Assembly (NCBI GenBank): GCA_047967505.1
Contig: CM106539.1
Length of the DNA stretch: 64,000 bases
Strand: one strand, 5' to 3'
Source: Dipteris shenzhenensis
Taxonomy: Eukaryota; Polypodiophyta; Polypodiopsida; Gleicheniales
The translations under genes were made by a program, and so were the position numbers. Of this stretch, positions 11,396 through 22,185 are shown piece by piece. The notes under the pieces are model-generated. The model saw only the letters and a program-made list of their open reading frames with translations. It was not told where the DNA came from and did not search any database. Position 1 is the first letter of the stretch. Every line of letters starts with the position of its first letter.

Positions 11396-11420
11396 GAGAG
11401 AGAGAGAGAGAGAGAGAGAG
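11396..11420 (+). repeat. (GA)n microsatellite
   Basis: An uninterrupted GA dinucleotide run between the truncated LTR and the 5' flank of the dsRNA-binding gene. Confidence 0.95.
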
Positions 11421-12951
11421 GGTAGACTAGGGTGAGAGGAAATGATACTCAAATGAAAACATAATGGAAAGGCTTTCTTCATTCATTGATGTGACATCCT
11501 TGTTGTCCATCTCCTTAATTTCATTTGGATATGCAGGTGTCACAACCTGACAAACGAGTGTGTCTGGGAGGTCTTTCCTTTACATCTGTGGTCAATAATG
11601 CCTGGACTCCCAAGAGTTTCAAGGAATATCATGGTGCTTTGATTGAGCCTCGGTTTTGTTAATGCTACTATCATTCTACCCACAAAATAAAGAGGCCTTT
11701 TGGTTGGATGAAATAAAGAAACTTCTTGCCATTACTTTCAACAGCAGTGGCCAAGTACTGCATTCAATATGACCTTGCATCCTAGATACTGAAGAGATCC
11801 ATCTTTGGGTTTCCTATGGATGGTCATATGAGAAGTGTAGGCAAATAGCTCTTAGGCTGGCGTCAGCCCCTCAGTGGCAGTGAAGACATTCACTGGGCAC
11901 ATGCAAGCAGCAGCAACATTTTTTCAAGTTGACAATGCAAGGATGAAAGAAACCTTGGAGCGTGCAGCCAGCTTATGGCCAGTAAGAAACAGCAAAGGGC
12001 ATCATCATCGATGCCAACAAGTAGGTTATGAACCATATAAAGCTGCTTGGTCTCATCCCCAATCAGCATGCAGGTTTTGCAAGTGAGAAAAGATAAATGC
12101 TCTAATTGGAGGTGGGAAGAGAGACCCATTCTTGTATGTATTACTCCATGTGAACTACACTAGTATGTACACAAGTCTTTCGTTAGGGCAAGCTAGAAGG
12201 GTCTATTTATGTTACAGTTGTTGCAAAAGTCAGACAAGGTTTTTGTTGCGGGCTCTTTGAACGAAACCCTAGGCCACCCTATCATAGGCTTTTTGAAGTC
12301 AAGAAACAGGATGGCAAAGATCCTTGCAATGCTTCTGGTGCCCTCATAGTGTAACATGTATATATCTATCTATACACATGCACGTGCCACACACACACAG
12401 AGTTGTATTATGGTTACTTTTTCCAATGAAGTGATTTTTGGTGCTAGTAATTGCTTTCAATTTGCCCAACTAAACTATTTTTCCCTGTACTGAACTCATA
12501 TATGACACATTTGATCTATCAATAGCATGCGGGACGGAAACTGGAAACAAGGCATTCTTTCAAGGGGAATGGGCCTACATCTTTCTTGTACGTTGACTAA
12601 CACAAAAGCTGTTGCGTTTACAGAGACTGTCAATTTTACAGTAACTTTTAAAATGTAGAGCTGTACTGGAAGCTGCTTTGCAAGTTGATGAGAGTTTTGT
12701 ATCAGTTCCCATAAACGGTAGAATAGAGAGTAGTGAGGTTTCTTCCAGAACCTGGAATAGGATATTGCTGAATATTCATGTATCACCATGGCAAAAAGTT
12801 TTGGAAGGTAGGTCTGATCATTCATGGCTGTGAAACATGTAAGGCGAGTTATGAGCAAGGGTTTTGTTTTGTTTTGTCTGTTTTTTACTTGCTGCTCAAT
12901 TTGTTGCCTGTATCATGTTACCAGCGTGCAGTGTGATCCGATAAAGTCTCC
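11421..12951 (+). other. 5' flank of the dsRNA-binding protein gene
   Basis: No transposon motif or conserved coding segment is visible. Small open frames are not convincing. A possible 5' UTR exon starts after the acceptor-like GCGTGCAG near 12931, just before the start codon. I cannot place the promoter. Confidence 0.4.
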
Positions 12952-14054
12952 ATGTACAAAAGCCAGTTGCAGGAGTTTTGCCAAAAGGCTGGTCTCTCTG
13001 CACCATTGTATGAATCTACTAGGGAGGGACCCACACATCATCTGCAGTTCCAGGCGTTTGTGACCGTGGGGGATGTTAAATATGAATCTGCCCCAGGATA
13101 TACAACCCGAAAAAATGCAGAGCATGCAGCTGCTAAAGCTGCCCTCGAGGCTTGTTCAAAGAGTTCCAGTGTCTGTCCTAATTCCGTGGTAAGGCTCATT
13201 TATCTCCTTCTACTATACTGGCCTTGAAGCTGCACAAAACAATAAAATGCAATTGGTATAGTCAAGGATAAGGGCAGAATGAGAAACTGTAGTTTTAGGG
13301 CAGAAAAATCTACTTTGTTCTTTGCCAAATTGGTGTGTTTGATGATGCTGTTTGCTTGACAAAGAATTAGTGCTACTTCAACTCAGTGCAAGTTTGGTTT
13401 TGTAGGAGGAATCAGGGCTTTGCAAAAATATCCTCCAGGAATATGCACAAAAAATGCGTCTCCCGTTGCCAATCTATCACACGCAAAAAACCGGAGATGC
13501 ACATTCATCAATGTTCAGATCCACAGTGGAGATTGAAGGGAAGTTTTACCAGGGAACCACAGAAAAAATCAAGAAACGAGCGGAAGTTAAGGCGGCTAGG
13601 GCAGCTCTGCTAGCCATCCATGCAGGATCCCGTATGCACCTTGTTAAACTTTTCTTTGACTTTTGGAGATTTGAATCTGTCTAGCTCGTGTGCATTTGGA
13701 TATATATTAGGGTGCTCTGTCTGTTAGGTCTAATAGAGCTGACTGTCTTGTCCAGGTGTCCAAGGGCAGATTGCGGTGTCTGTGAAGAACTCTGCTAAAG
13801 CACAAGGTATGGCAGATGTGACCGTCTCAAATAATGGACACTTAGAACCTCTTGGAAGTAAGAAAAGGGGAAGAACACCAGATTCTGCTCCCACAGAGAC
13901 TGAAAGGGTGAAGATAGCTAATGCAGAGAAAGATTCCACAGGTTGTGGGCTCAATGTACTAGGATCGATGCCCCTGGGTGATGTAACAGCAACACCTGGG
14001 TTGGAGATGAACAGTCGAGATAAAGAGCAGCATGAAGTGCAGCAAGGGCAATAA
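12952..14054 (+). CDS. double-stranded RNA-binding protein, HYL1/DRB1-like, three exons
   Basis: Exons 12952-13188, 13406-13631 and 13756-14054 join to 762 bp (253 codons plus stop). Introns are GT-AG, of 217 and 124 bp, in phases 0 and 1. Two dsRBDs are visible. The first covers residues 1-72 (MYKSQLQEFCQKAGL to RKNAEHAAAKAALEA). The second covers about 82-152 (SGLCKNILQEYAQKM to KKRAEVKAARAALLAI). The linker into the second domain and its GLCKNxLQEYAQKM start are characteristic of Arabidopsis HYL1/DRB1. That protein partners DICER-LIKE 1 in nuclear microRNA processing. Exon 3 encodes a low-complexity tail with a possible nuclear signal (KKRGR, residues 190-194). The ATG at 12952 fits the family because dsRBD1 begins at once. 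Another DRB paralogue is the main alternative. A short extra 3' exon near 14218-14290 (followed by GTAAGT) cannot be excluded. Confidence 0.8.
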
Positions 14055-14689
14055 TTATAAACTTGAAGATCCTGAAAACTAGCATTAGTCCTTTAAACAA
14101 GATGCAAGATCTGTTGGCATGAAATCTCAGTTGGCACAGCTTGATGTATCTACCATTTCTAGCACCCTTTAATTGAACTGTCTGAAAAGCCCCTGGTTTC
14201 AGACTGTTTCTTCTGTCTAGTTGACCAGTACAAGTATTAAGAACCCCACATCTAAAGAGCTGCCTCATCCTGCCAAGGATGAGGCTCGCATGTAAGTTAA
14301 CTAAATCACTGATGAATTGGGGTCCTTTCTGTGATAAGTAGTAATTTAACCATTTGAATGAAATTTATATCAGAGGCAAGAGCCAGACTAGTTTTTAGTG
14401 TGGTGTTTAGCTTTGCTACTCCAGACACTGTTTCATGTACTTTCGAAATTTGAGGTCATTCTAGATTTCAGAAAGCTTACCACCAGTTCTGGGGTGACTT
14501 TTATCGGACTGATGGGCATCTAGAGGTTAGTAGGGGATAAAGGCTTGCTCTCATTGAGCGAAAAATATGTTATTGTAATCTAAAAGTGCATATTTGTGAA
14601 TGGTGCTAGAGAGTAGGTGAGAAGTTTACTAAGAGCACCAAGTGTGTATCTCAACTTATTTGCTTTGAGGAAAGTACAATGGGTTTCAT

Positions 14690-15605
14690 TGCTCCCACCA
14701 TATTGCCGGACGTGCAAATTTCACCTTTGGAAGTTTTCGTTCACATTGCTGCCAGCCTATATCATGGTTGAGTCTACCCTTCACCTCCGGAGTGCCGGCA
14801 GAAACTCAGCATGAAGACCTTTGTATAAATGGATGCTCAAGTATGTGTGGGTGTGTAAATTTTTTGTGTTAGATATACGATGGTTTACACCCACTGTTGG
14901 GCATTGATAATGTCGGTGGGGAGGTCATAGTAGCTAGTCCCTACTATGCGTGATGGGAGTTTATGGTTTTCAACCTTATGACTGACTATCATGAGATTGA
15001 AACTGCACTATATTGTGTTTTTAGTGAGAGAGTTTGGGCATGTTCTTGGAATCATTTAGATATATGTTTTCGTGACATTAGTGGATATGCAGATTTCATG
15101 TTGTGAAGTTTTTGTCCATGTTGCGGCTTGCTAATACTACGATGGTGCGTTGCCCTATCAGCTAGATTGTCTAAACATTTTTTGCTTAGATGTTTGTTTG
15201 GGAGAGACAAATGAAATCGTAGTCTTTACAAGCAGTTGTAGCTTGAAGTGTGGACTACTTTTTATTAGCCTTCTCCTTCAATGCAAGCCTTGGTCATAGT
15301 TAAGTTGGCCTTCACCTCCGTAGTGCCGTCGGCAACTTGTAACGAAGACCTTTGTATAAATGGATGCTCAAAATTGTGTGGGGGTGTGGATTTCTATGTG
15401 AGAGCATACGTATCTACTATGGTCTAGACCCATTGTTGGAAGTTGATGTCATCGTTGGGGATGTTATAGTAGCTAGGCCTCGTTATGCGTAATGGAGTTT
15501 ATGGTTTTTAACCTTAAGAGTGACTATCATAAGATTGAAAGTGCACTAGATGTTGTGTTTTTAGAGGATGAGGTTTGGCATGCTCCTGGATTCATCTAGA
15601 TATAT
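14690..15605 (+). repeat. imperfect tandem duplication, unit offset about 530 bp
   Basis: The block 14761-15066 recurs at 15292-15605 with moderate divergence. Shared landmarks include TTCACCTCC, GAAGACCTTTGTATAAATGG, GACTATCAT and TCTAGATATATG/TTTAGATATATG. The flanking block near 14690-14770 also recurs around 15080-15145. No coding sequence is apparent in either copy. Confidence 0.8.
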
Positions 15606-16630
15606 GAATGGAGGTTCAATAAGAGTATCAATGCTTGGTTCTGCCAGTTCTTTGACATATTGTTTTGCTCTCTTTTTTGTCTCAACTCATGTTTGCTCCT
15701 GTTTTGCCCATTTTTTTAGTGCTTAGTATCTTTGTCTCATTTGGATACACAGCCTTTGACCTTTTTGATCCATGTTGGGCATGGATGAGCTTTGCCTTTC
15801 TTCACTTGACTTAGGAATAGATAAGGCTTGGTCTTTTGTCAATGTTTTGCCTTTGGGATTATGAGTGGTTTTGAAGTGCTACATCTTGTTTTGTCATAAG
15901 GTTGCAAGCATGCCAACTCCACACTCCTTGCACATAGTTTAGAATGGGTTTGGATTGCCTTGATAAAGTGCATTTTGCTATTTGATAATTTTTGCCATAT
16001 CCAAAATGGGGATTGGTTTGACTTTTTTGGCATTTATCTAGATTAGACCTTGTGCTCCTTCCATGTAATACATTGGATAATCTGCCTCCAAAAATATTGT
16101 GACTCATATTCTTGAGGTTGAAGTTCTAATATGCAAACTACTATTGGAGTTGGATTTGGGATTTTGGGATATTGGGGAGGCTTAGAATTTCTCAATCATT
16201 AAGGGACTTGCATCATCTCGAGAATGGAATTTATCTTGGGAGCTTGTATGTTTTGTTTAAATGCAGTTTGTCTGTATACTAGATTGATATCATAATCGCT
16301 AACCTTCTTAGCTCATTTTAGATTTTTTGTTTTGATTATAATTTGGCTATGAAACAAGCTATTAGACATTTATCTTTAAGGTGATGGTGATATTTGGCTA
16401 ATAGTCGCTTCATCTATCTTGGACACGTTACTTTCTTCTTACACGACTCTGTTTTCCCAAGTTATACTGGAGGATTATCTTATAGCCATTGTTTTTGAAA
16501 TCATCTCTTGAATTAATAAAAAAGAAAATCTTAGGTAGCTCTTTCTTCTGCTAGTAGCTCTATGTACCATTTCAAAGCTTCATCCACTAATGCCATGGGG
16601 AAAATGTCATTTTTTTAGAATGAAAGGCAA
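15606..16630 (+). other. gene-less stretch downstream of the tandem duplication
   Basis: AT-rich sequence. A minus-strand run near 15840-16107 is open for about 80 codons but matches no family I recognise. I see no gene. Confidence 0.4.
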
Positions 16631-16881
16631 GCTCTTACTTGGATCAATAGGAGATGGAAGGGTTTTCAAGGTTGAATTTTTGTAGGTCATTTGCCTTGGC
16701 CACAATCTACTTGTTTGTTGTTTGAATCACCTCTTACTTGTTGTTGTTGACTTGTTTGTTGTTTGACTTGTAGTTGTTGACTTGTTTGTTGTTTGAATCA
16801 CCTCTTACTTGGATTAATAGGAGATGGAAGGGTTTTCAAGGTTGAATTTTTGTGGGTCATTTGCCTTGGCCACAATCTACT
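16631..16881 (+). repeat. tandem duplication with an internal short repeat
   Basis: A block starting at CTCTTACTTGGATCAATAGG and running to CACAATCTACTT (16631-16710) is repeated at 16802-16881. Between them are two near-copies of a unit ending in GTTGTTGACTTGTTTGTTG. Confidence 0.85.
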
Positions 16882-17628
16882 TTAGGTAGCTAGATGGGTT
16901 GCGGAGTTTAGGCACATAGAGAAACGAGGAACTACTTTGTTCTAGTCCCTCTGGGTATTTGACCCTTGTGGCCGCCATTTCCTCTTAAGGGTTGGAGAAC
17001 TTGATCCCAAGCCTAGCTCAGGTGCAACATGCTTTGTGGTGATAGAAAGCATGCCCACCCCCATGGCTAGGATTAAATTCCAAACTGTATTTAGGTCAAC
17101 TATAAAATTACCAACTACTTCCTTTGATTTGTACAGGTACTCACTTTTTGGATTGGCCAATTGAGCTTTCTTCCCACACCTTTTTCTTGAAGGGAAACAT
17201 GCATTGGGTTGGAATGTATTGTTATTCAATAATTGATGACATTGAGAGCATGTGGAGTTAATTGTACTTGAGAATGTCATTTTCCAACGAGTCTACCCAT
17301 TTGTTCAAATTGTGTGGTTATTGATCCGTAGACCCTGTCCCTTTAGGCTCCTTGACTTTGACTGCAAAGATTCTTTGACCTTATGACCTTGATTTAGGGA
17401 ATTGCAGGTAAATCATAGAACTCTAAGGAGAATGATGATGCATTCTAGCACCTGATGATTGACATTAGCTCTCTCGAGTTGCCATCTATTTTATTTTTCT
17501 CAATTCTACACCACTTTTTGAATGGTCATCCAAGTAAAAGCTAAGTACGGCTCTACAACCTCCCCAAAAGTGATCTTGAAGAGAAGTCCTCTGATCTCAA
17601 TCAGTTGCCACATGTGGCACGCACACGC
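16882..17628 (+). other. gene-less stretch
   Basis: No recognisable coding, RNA or repeat feature. A 112-codon minus-strand open frame (16942-17280) shows no family signature. Confidence 0.4.
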
Positions 17629-18240
17629 ACTTTTTTTTTTTTTGTGGTGAAACCAAGATACTTATATTATGAAACATTCATTTACATCTGGGCAGAGCTC
17701 AAAAGAGAGCCAAAGCCCTATCCATCAAAAGCAGTAATTGTATGATTTTGCCCACTGGATATGCTGTCTGGTTTCTCCCATGTACCATCTTCCATATTCC
17801 TTAATGACATTTTGAATACGATGTATGAAAGAGGTCCAAGCAAAGTCCAAATCCTCCTGAGCATGGGAAAGCAATGGCCTGCAAGCCAATCTGATCATAT
17901 GCTGGAAATTTTCATGAGAGAGATATAATTGATTGACCTGTAAATTTCTGACTGAAGAGAGCTGCAAGTCATCCAGAGGCATACCAAAAGAAAGGATGAG
18001 CCATAGTGGAGTATGATCAGATAATTATTGTGAATAATCAGTCCGCATTTGACATGTATATTCATCATATTGCTGAGCATGAATGAAATAATATGTATCA
18101 AGCCTGGCCCAATATTCTGTAAAAGCATTGGCACGTGCGCGTGCACACACACACACAGAATTTATTAAAAGTCTTTGAAAGACCGAAGGGTCCATGAGAT
18201 TGAAAAGAACTTGATACAATGAGCTCAATGGGTGGAGCCT
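17629..18240 (-). mobile_element. LINE endonuclease-region remnant
   Basis: On the minus strand the frame reads YWARLDTYYFIHAQQYDEY, then a stop, then SDHTPLWLILSFGMP. This resembles the C-terminal part of the LINE AP-type endonuclease (R-x-D-x-x-Y block and the SDHxP motif). A further linker (FAWTSFIHRIQNVIKEYGRW) is typical of the segment before RT. A T-run at 17629-17642 would be a poly(A) tail on the minus strand. The copy is short and interrupted by at least one stop. Confidence 0.5.
18122..18158 (+). repeat. GC/CA dinucleotide-rich microsatellite
   Basis: A short alternating purine-pyrimidine run of CGTGCGCGTGCACACACACA type. Confidence 0.8.
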
Positions 18241-18399
18241 TGAAGCACCAAGACAAATACCATGTAATCATAATCATAAAAACACGAATACATAAAATGC
18301 TATTTCAGCCCAAGGAGGATGGAAACTATGGTGTGGCTTCATTGTGATGATTCTCGAGAAGTTGGCGAAGGGGTTAAAGGTCAAGATCTTGCCAGAGCC

Positions 18400-19200
18400 T
18401 TATGATGTATGAGGCTACGGTGGCATAATCCTTGTGATATAGGGCATCTAAAAGTGAAGTACTCCTTTGACTCAATCTCTTGCCGATCACATGAAGTTCA
18501 AATGCTACTAGCCCGCCCACTCTCAATGCAAAGTTGGTGTGAGGAGGAGAGGGGGAGGTGGATCGAGTATATCCTGGTGGGTAGACTCACGTAAGGCCTT
18601 CCCTAGCTATATGAATCATCATGAATACTGCTCCTATGTGAAGAATACCCCCAGTTGTAGGACTACATAATCTGCACCAGCTTCCCTCAATAGGTCAAAC
18701 TATGTTGATGCAATACCACCCATACTCTGTAACCTACTACTAAACGAAACAATGTCATCTACATAAAATAATATATGTATCATTGGGTAAATGAGCAGTA
18801 ATCCCTCACCTCAAGTTGGTTAGTGAAGGTGTGATCTCATCAGTGTAGATCCAAAAAGTGTTGGTGAGAGGGAGCATCCCCTCTTTAGTTTGATCGTGCT
18901 CTCTACAATCTCACGTCATCTAGGGCACACACTTCACCTTTGACTCATGATGCCCCCACATCATGGCTGCTGGGATCTGCATCTCTTGAACTCTCCTAAT
19001 CAAATGAGATCATGGAATCATGTCAAAAGACTTTCAAAAGTCTAAATCCTTAATAGATCTCAATATCACCTCCTCAGTGATGGCCTATAGAGTAAATATG
19101 TGGTATAGAGTAGAGTGTTATCTTTGAAAAGTAGCTTGTCCTAAGGATCAATGCTGCTGGGCCTCTATGAAGGTGCTAATGGCTCTATATAGTACAAATT
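18400..19200 (-). mobile_element. LINE reverse transcriptase remnant
   Basis: Minus-strand frames give GCSLSPTLFG-like sequence near 18870 and the RT catalytic block FYVDDIVSFS near 18742-18768. Downstream sequence matches another LINE copy split across 36300-36676 and 53615-54210. Stops and frameshifts are frequent, and no ORF1 or poly(A) end is attached. Confidence 0.65.
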
Positions 19201-19633
19201 CAAGACCCATAATACTTGGGCAGTGTGTGTCCTATCATGAGTGTGTAGTAGTCTCCAATGTCCATGGAATCCCTTGCTTTGTGTATTGGTACTATGGTGG
19301 TGGTACTGCAAGCAGGGGGAAGCTATAGCATATAACATGATTGTACATCTGTGCTAGGATTGTGAGGCCAAGACCTCTTGTCCATGTGCGAAGTGCTTTG
19401 TTTGTAGCCACTCATGGTCCTAATATCTCTTGTTATGGAGTTGGTGTAATGCCACCCGCACATTGCATGTGCAGGTGGCAAAGTAGATGTGGTAAGCTTG
19501 GGCAGCAGGGAGGACATATCAAGTGATGCCTAGGATGGACCATCATAGAGGAATGTGGCATATATGTGCCAAGTTGTTGGGTCCAGGATGGGAATGAGTG
19601 GATTCCCCTTAGAAGCCCCAATGCAATAGTGGG

Positions 19634-19638
19634 GTCTA
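19634..19638 (+). repeat. target-site duplication GTCTA, left copy
   Basis: GTCTA directly precedes the 5' LTR and is repeated directly after the 3' LTR at 22535-22539. This identifies the exact insertion borders. Confidence 0.95.
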
Positions 19639-19987
19639 TGTTGAGAGTTGTGGTGCCATGAGCACTTGTAGAGCAAAGGTATGAGCAAAGGGTAAGCTGC
19701 CACATGGCATGGAGGAGATATCCCACATGTGAGCAAGCAAAATGGATGTAAGTACCCTCACCTATAAAAGGGAGGTTCATTTGAAGGAATATCAATCAAG
19801 CACTTTGCACTATCTCAAGATTCTCTTTATGAGTCCAAGTTAATCTATCTTGGAACCTAATTGACTTGAGATACATGTCATGAGCACTCTCTTCATTATG
19901 CTTGCACTTAGGTTGCATCCTCCGTAGATTAGTGTTGTATTAGGATGTTGTCTTAGAGACTAGGAGAGTAGGATCCTCACTTTGTCA
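19639..19987 (+). repeat. TR-GAG 5' LTR
   Basis: Runs from TGTTGAGAGTTGTGG to CACTTTGTCA, giving canonical TG...CA ends. A TATA box (CTATAAAAGG) lies at about 19762-19771, so transcription would start near 19790-19800. Confidence 0.95.
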
Positions 19988-19999
19988 TGGTATCAGAGC
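19988..19999 (+). promoter_or_regulatory. TR-GAG primer-binding site
   Basis: TGGTATCAGAGC, complementary to initiator Met-tRNA, directly adjoins the 5' LTR. Confidence 0.95.
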
Positions 20000-21159
20000 T
20001 TAGGTCTAGCTCTCCTTGATTAGTTGTAGGCACACCCTGTTTTCTCATGTTTTTTCTTGAGTGTTCTTTCCGCGAGAGAATTCCGTTCTTGAGAGATGTA
20101 TGGTGAGAGAGAGTGTTCTTCTTCCTTTGTACTTCGAGTGAGAAAGGAAAGATACGGAGAAGTTTTGTAATATTTCTTAGAGGAAATCTTTTCTTGAGAG
20201 ATTCCTAAGAGACAAAGCAAGCGACCTCTCCAACCTTGCAGGGCCAGCTCGGGCTATGAGAAAGGCTTGCTCCTCTATTGGCAAGTAGACTTGGAAGAAG
20301 AGAGTTCGCAGCCCATACTACAGCAGGCTCCAGCCAGCCAGTTGGCCGTCTCATCTATCGCAACGGCTCCTTGGAGCTCTCCAAAGCTCACGGCATTCAA
20401 CGACCGATTGCTACTCCATCTACGAGCAATGGCCATCTGAAGGCACGGCCACCACGGCTCTCCAGCAAGCTGCACTTGCACGACCTCACAGATGGCCTCC
20501 TTAAAGCACCTGTGACTAACCACCTCCTTCCTGTAGCTTCACGGACAGGAAACTCCTGCAACACCCACGGCCGAGCTGCTCCAACAGCGCCCAAGTGCTC
20601 CTACATCTCCCCTTTCACTAGCGACTGAATACGCATTCTCCAAGCTCATCTTCTCCCCATTGCGATGCCCGCGACAAACCTCCAGCAGCCGAAGCTTCTC
20701 CGTCGGCCGTCGTCGCCATCGTCGCAGAAGGCTCAACGCTTCTCTTTCATCCTTCTCCAAGGTCTCACCACAAAATGCCACGTGGCAGATAAATTTTAAC
20801 TGTGGTTAAGTTAACTGTTTGGGTTAGTTGAACCTTGGTACAGTTTGAGTAACTGTGGGTTAACTAAACTGGGGTTAGTTAAAAGTGCCACGTCACCACA
20901 GTGCCTTCTAAGCACAGCCTCTTGTTAAGCACAGTTTGGAATTCAGCATGTGAATCCCTGTGCCACATCATCAAAGGCCCCTCTTCTTCACAAAAGCTTC
21001 AACAAGCCATAACTTGCAATTCAGGAAGAATTTGCACACGCTCCAAAAAGGAAAAGTGATCGTTTTTTCGAGCTCTACGCACCTGTCAACTCCGATTTTC
21101 TGTATGCAATTAGACACTGCCAGATTTGAAACTATCATCAAACTGGTAAGACCTTTGCA
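20000..21159 (+). other. TR-GAG leader with a GC-rich block
   Basis: About 1.16 kb between primer-binding site and gag. Positions 20235-20780 are clearly richer in G and C than the rest of the element and contain open frames on both strands without recognisable domains. This could be captured host sequence or a structured packaging region. I cannot tell which. Confidence 0.5.
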
Positions 21160-21975
21160 ATGGCAATCCGCACTCCAACTGTTGAGAAGTTCACCGGGGA
21201 TGGATTTCACACATGGTCTACACAAATGAGATATCTTCTGATGCACCAAAAACTTTGGAAGATTGTAAAAGAAGATATACCCACTGCACAAAATGATGCT
21301 TGGAAGGAACAAGATGAAGCAGCACTATCACTCATTGGATTGCACTTGGGTCCAAACATAATTCATCATATAGACTCTAAGGATCATGCCAAATATGCAT
21401 GGGATGAGTTGAACACAGTGTTTGGTGCAAAAGCCAAAAACCAAGAAATCCATCTTAAAATTGAATTCTATGGTATGCACATGGGCTTCAATGAATCCAT
21501 GGCACAATTTGTCAACAAAATCAAAAGCATTATGACTCAACTAGAGGGCATAAATGCAAAAGTAGGAGAGAAAGATGCACTTGCAATTCTCCTTAAAAGC
21601 ATGCCTGCAGAGTATAGTGCATTGACAACCACTTTGAAGAATTTGCCAGATCCAAAGTTTGAAGAATGTGTATCCTCTCTTCTCGAAAAAGAAAGAGAGT
21701 TAAAGGCATCGACATCGACATCAACATCGACATCAACATACAACAGCTATAATGAAGAACAAGCACTATTCAGTAAAACATCAGTGAAATGCTACCATTG
21801 CGGAAGGATGGGTCACTATCAAAGTGACTGCAGATTGAAGAACAAACCAAAGTGTCACCATTGCAAGAAGCTCGGACACAAGGAAGAAGATTGCAGATTG
21901 AAGAATCAACAAGTCAACTACGCGGAGTCATCATCAAGCCATGAGCCAAAAGGTGACATCAATGGAATGTATTGA
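21160..21975 (+). CDS. TR-GAG Gag protein with two CCHC zinc knuckles
   Basis: This is an intact 271-codon gag starting MAIRTPTVEKFTGDGFHTW. The N-terminal copia-type gag domain (UBN2-like) has W-x-x-Q-M-R-Y-L-L near residues 19-30 and the AILLKSMPAEYSALT block near residue 145. A Thr/Ser dipeptide run encoded by a short microsatellite follows at about residues 183-192. Two zinc knuckles come next, CYHCGRMGHYQSDC (about 211-224) and CHHCKKLGHKEEDC (about 231-244). Gag would assemble particles and bind element RNA. It ends at a TGA with no protease motif after it, so the element encodes no pol. An intact frame with LTRs that look identical points to recent selection or recent copying from a live source. 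Confidence 0.92.
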   Translation: MAIRTPTVEKFTGDGFHTWSTQMRYLLMHQKLWKIVKEDIPTAQNDAWKEQDEAALSLIGLHLGPNIIHHIDSKDHAKYAWDELNTVFGAKAKNQEIHLKIEFYGMHMGFNESMAQFVNKIKSIMTQLEGINAKVGEKDALAILLKSMPAEYSALTTTLKNLPDPKFEECVSSLLEKERELKASTSTSTSTSTYNSYNEEQALFSKTSVKCYHCGRMGHYQSDCRLKNKPKCHHCKKLGHKEEDCRLKNQQVNYAESSSSHEPKGDINGMY

Positions 21976-22020
21976 GAAACCAAAACCTTGCCAACCTTGC
22001 CTATGTTTTGTAAATCAAGC

Positions 22021-22185
22021 CTGACCACCTGAGAGTAGCTATCAAAGCACCCAGGGGAGGTATTGACATGTAGAAGCCACACTTGACCACCTTAAGTAGC
22101 ATGCATGCACTAAGGGGAGGTGATGGAATGTAACTCACATCTGACCACCTTGCAGTAGCCAAAGGATTATGGCACCAAGGGGAGG
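22021..22185 (+). repeat. three tandem polypurine-tract modules
   Basis: Three units of about 58-62 bp each begin with a TGACCACCT-like block, continue with a GTAGC block and end in a purine run. The runs are CAGGGGAGG at 22052-22060, AAGGGGAGG at 22112-22120 and AAGGGGAGG at 22177-22185. The last abuts the 3' LTR and is the expected plus-strand primer. The other two would be extra copies. Confidence 0.85.

Noticed and set aside
17629-17642. T-run as proof of a processed pseudogene tail
   Set aside because: The adjoining minus-strand sequence resembles a LINE endonuclease region, not a host mRNA. The tail assignment is uncertain, so only a LINE remnant is called.
19433-19795. Minus-strand open frame shared by both copies of the TR-GAG LTR
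   Set aside because: It lies within the LTR and its identity at 22001-22342 only reflects LTR identity. No domain was recognised.
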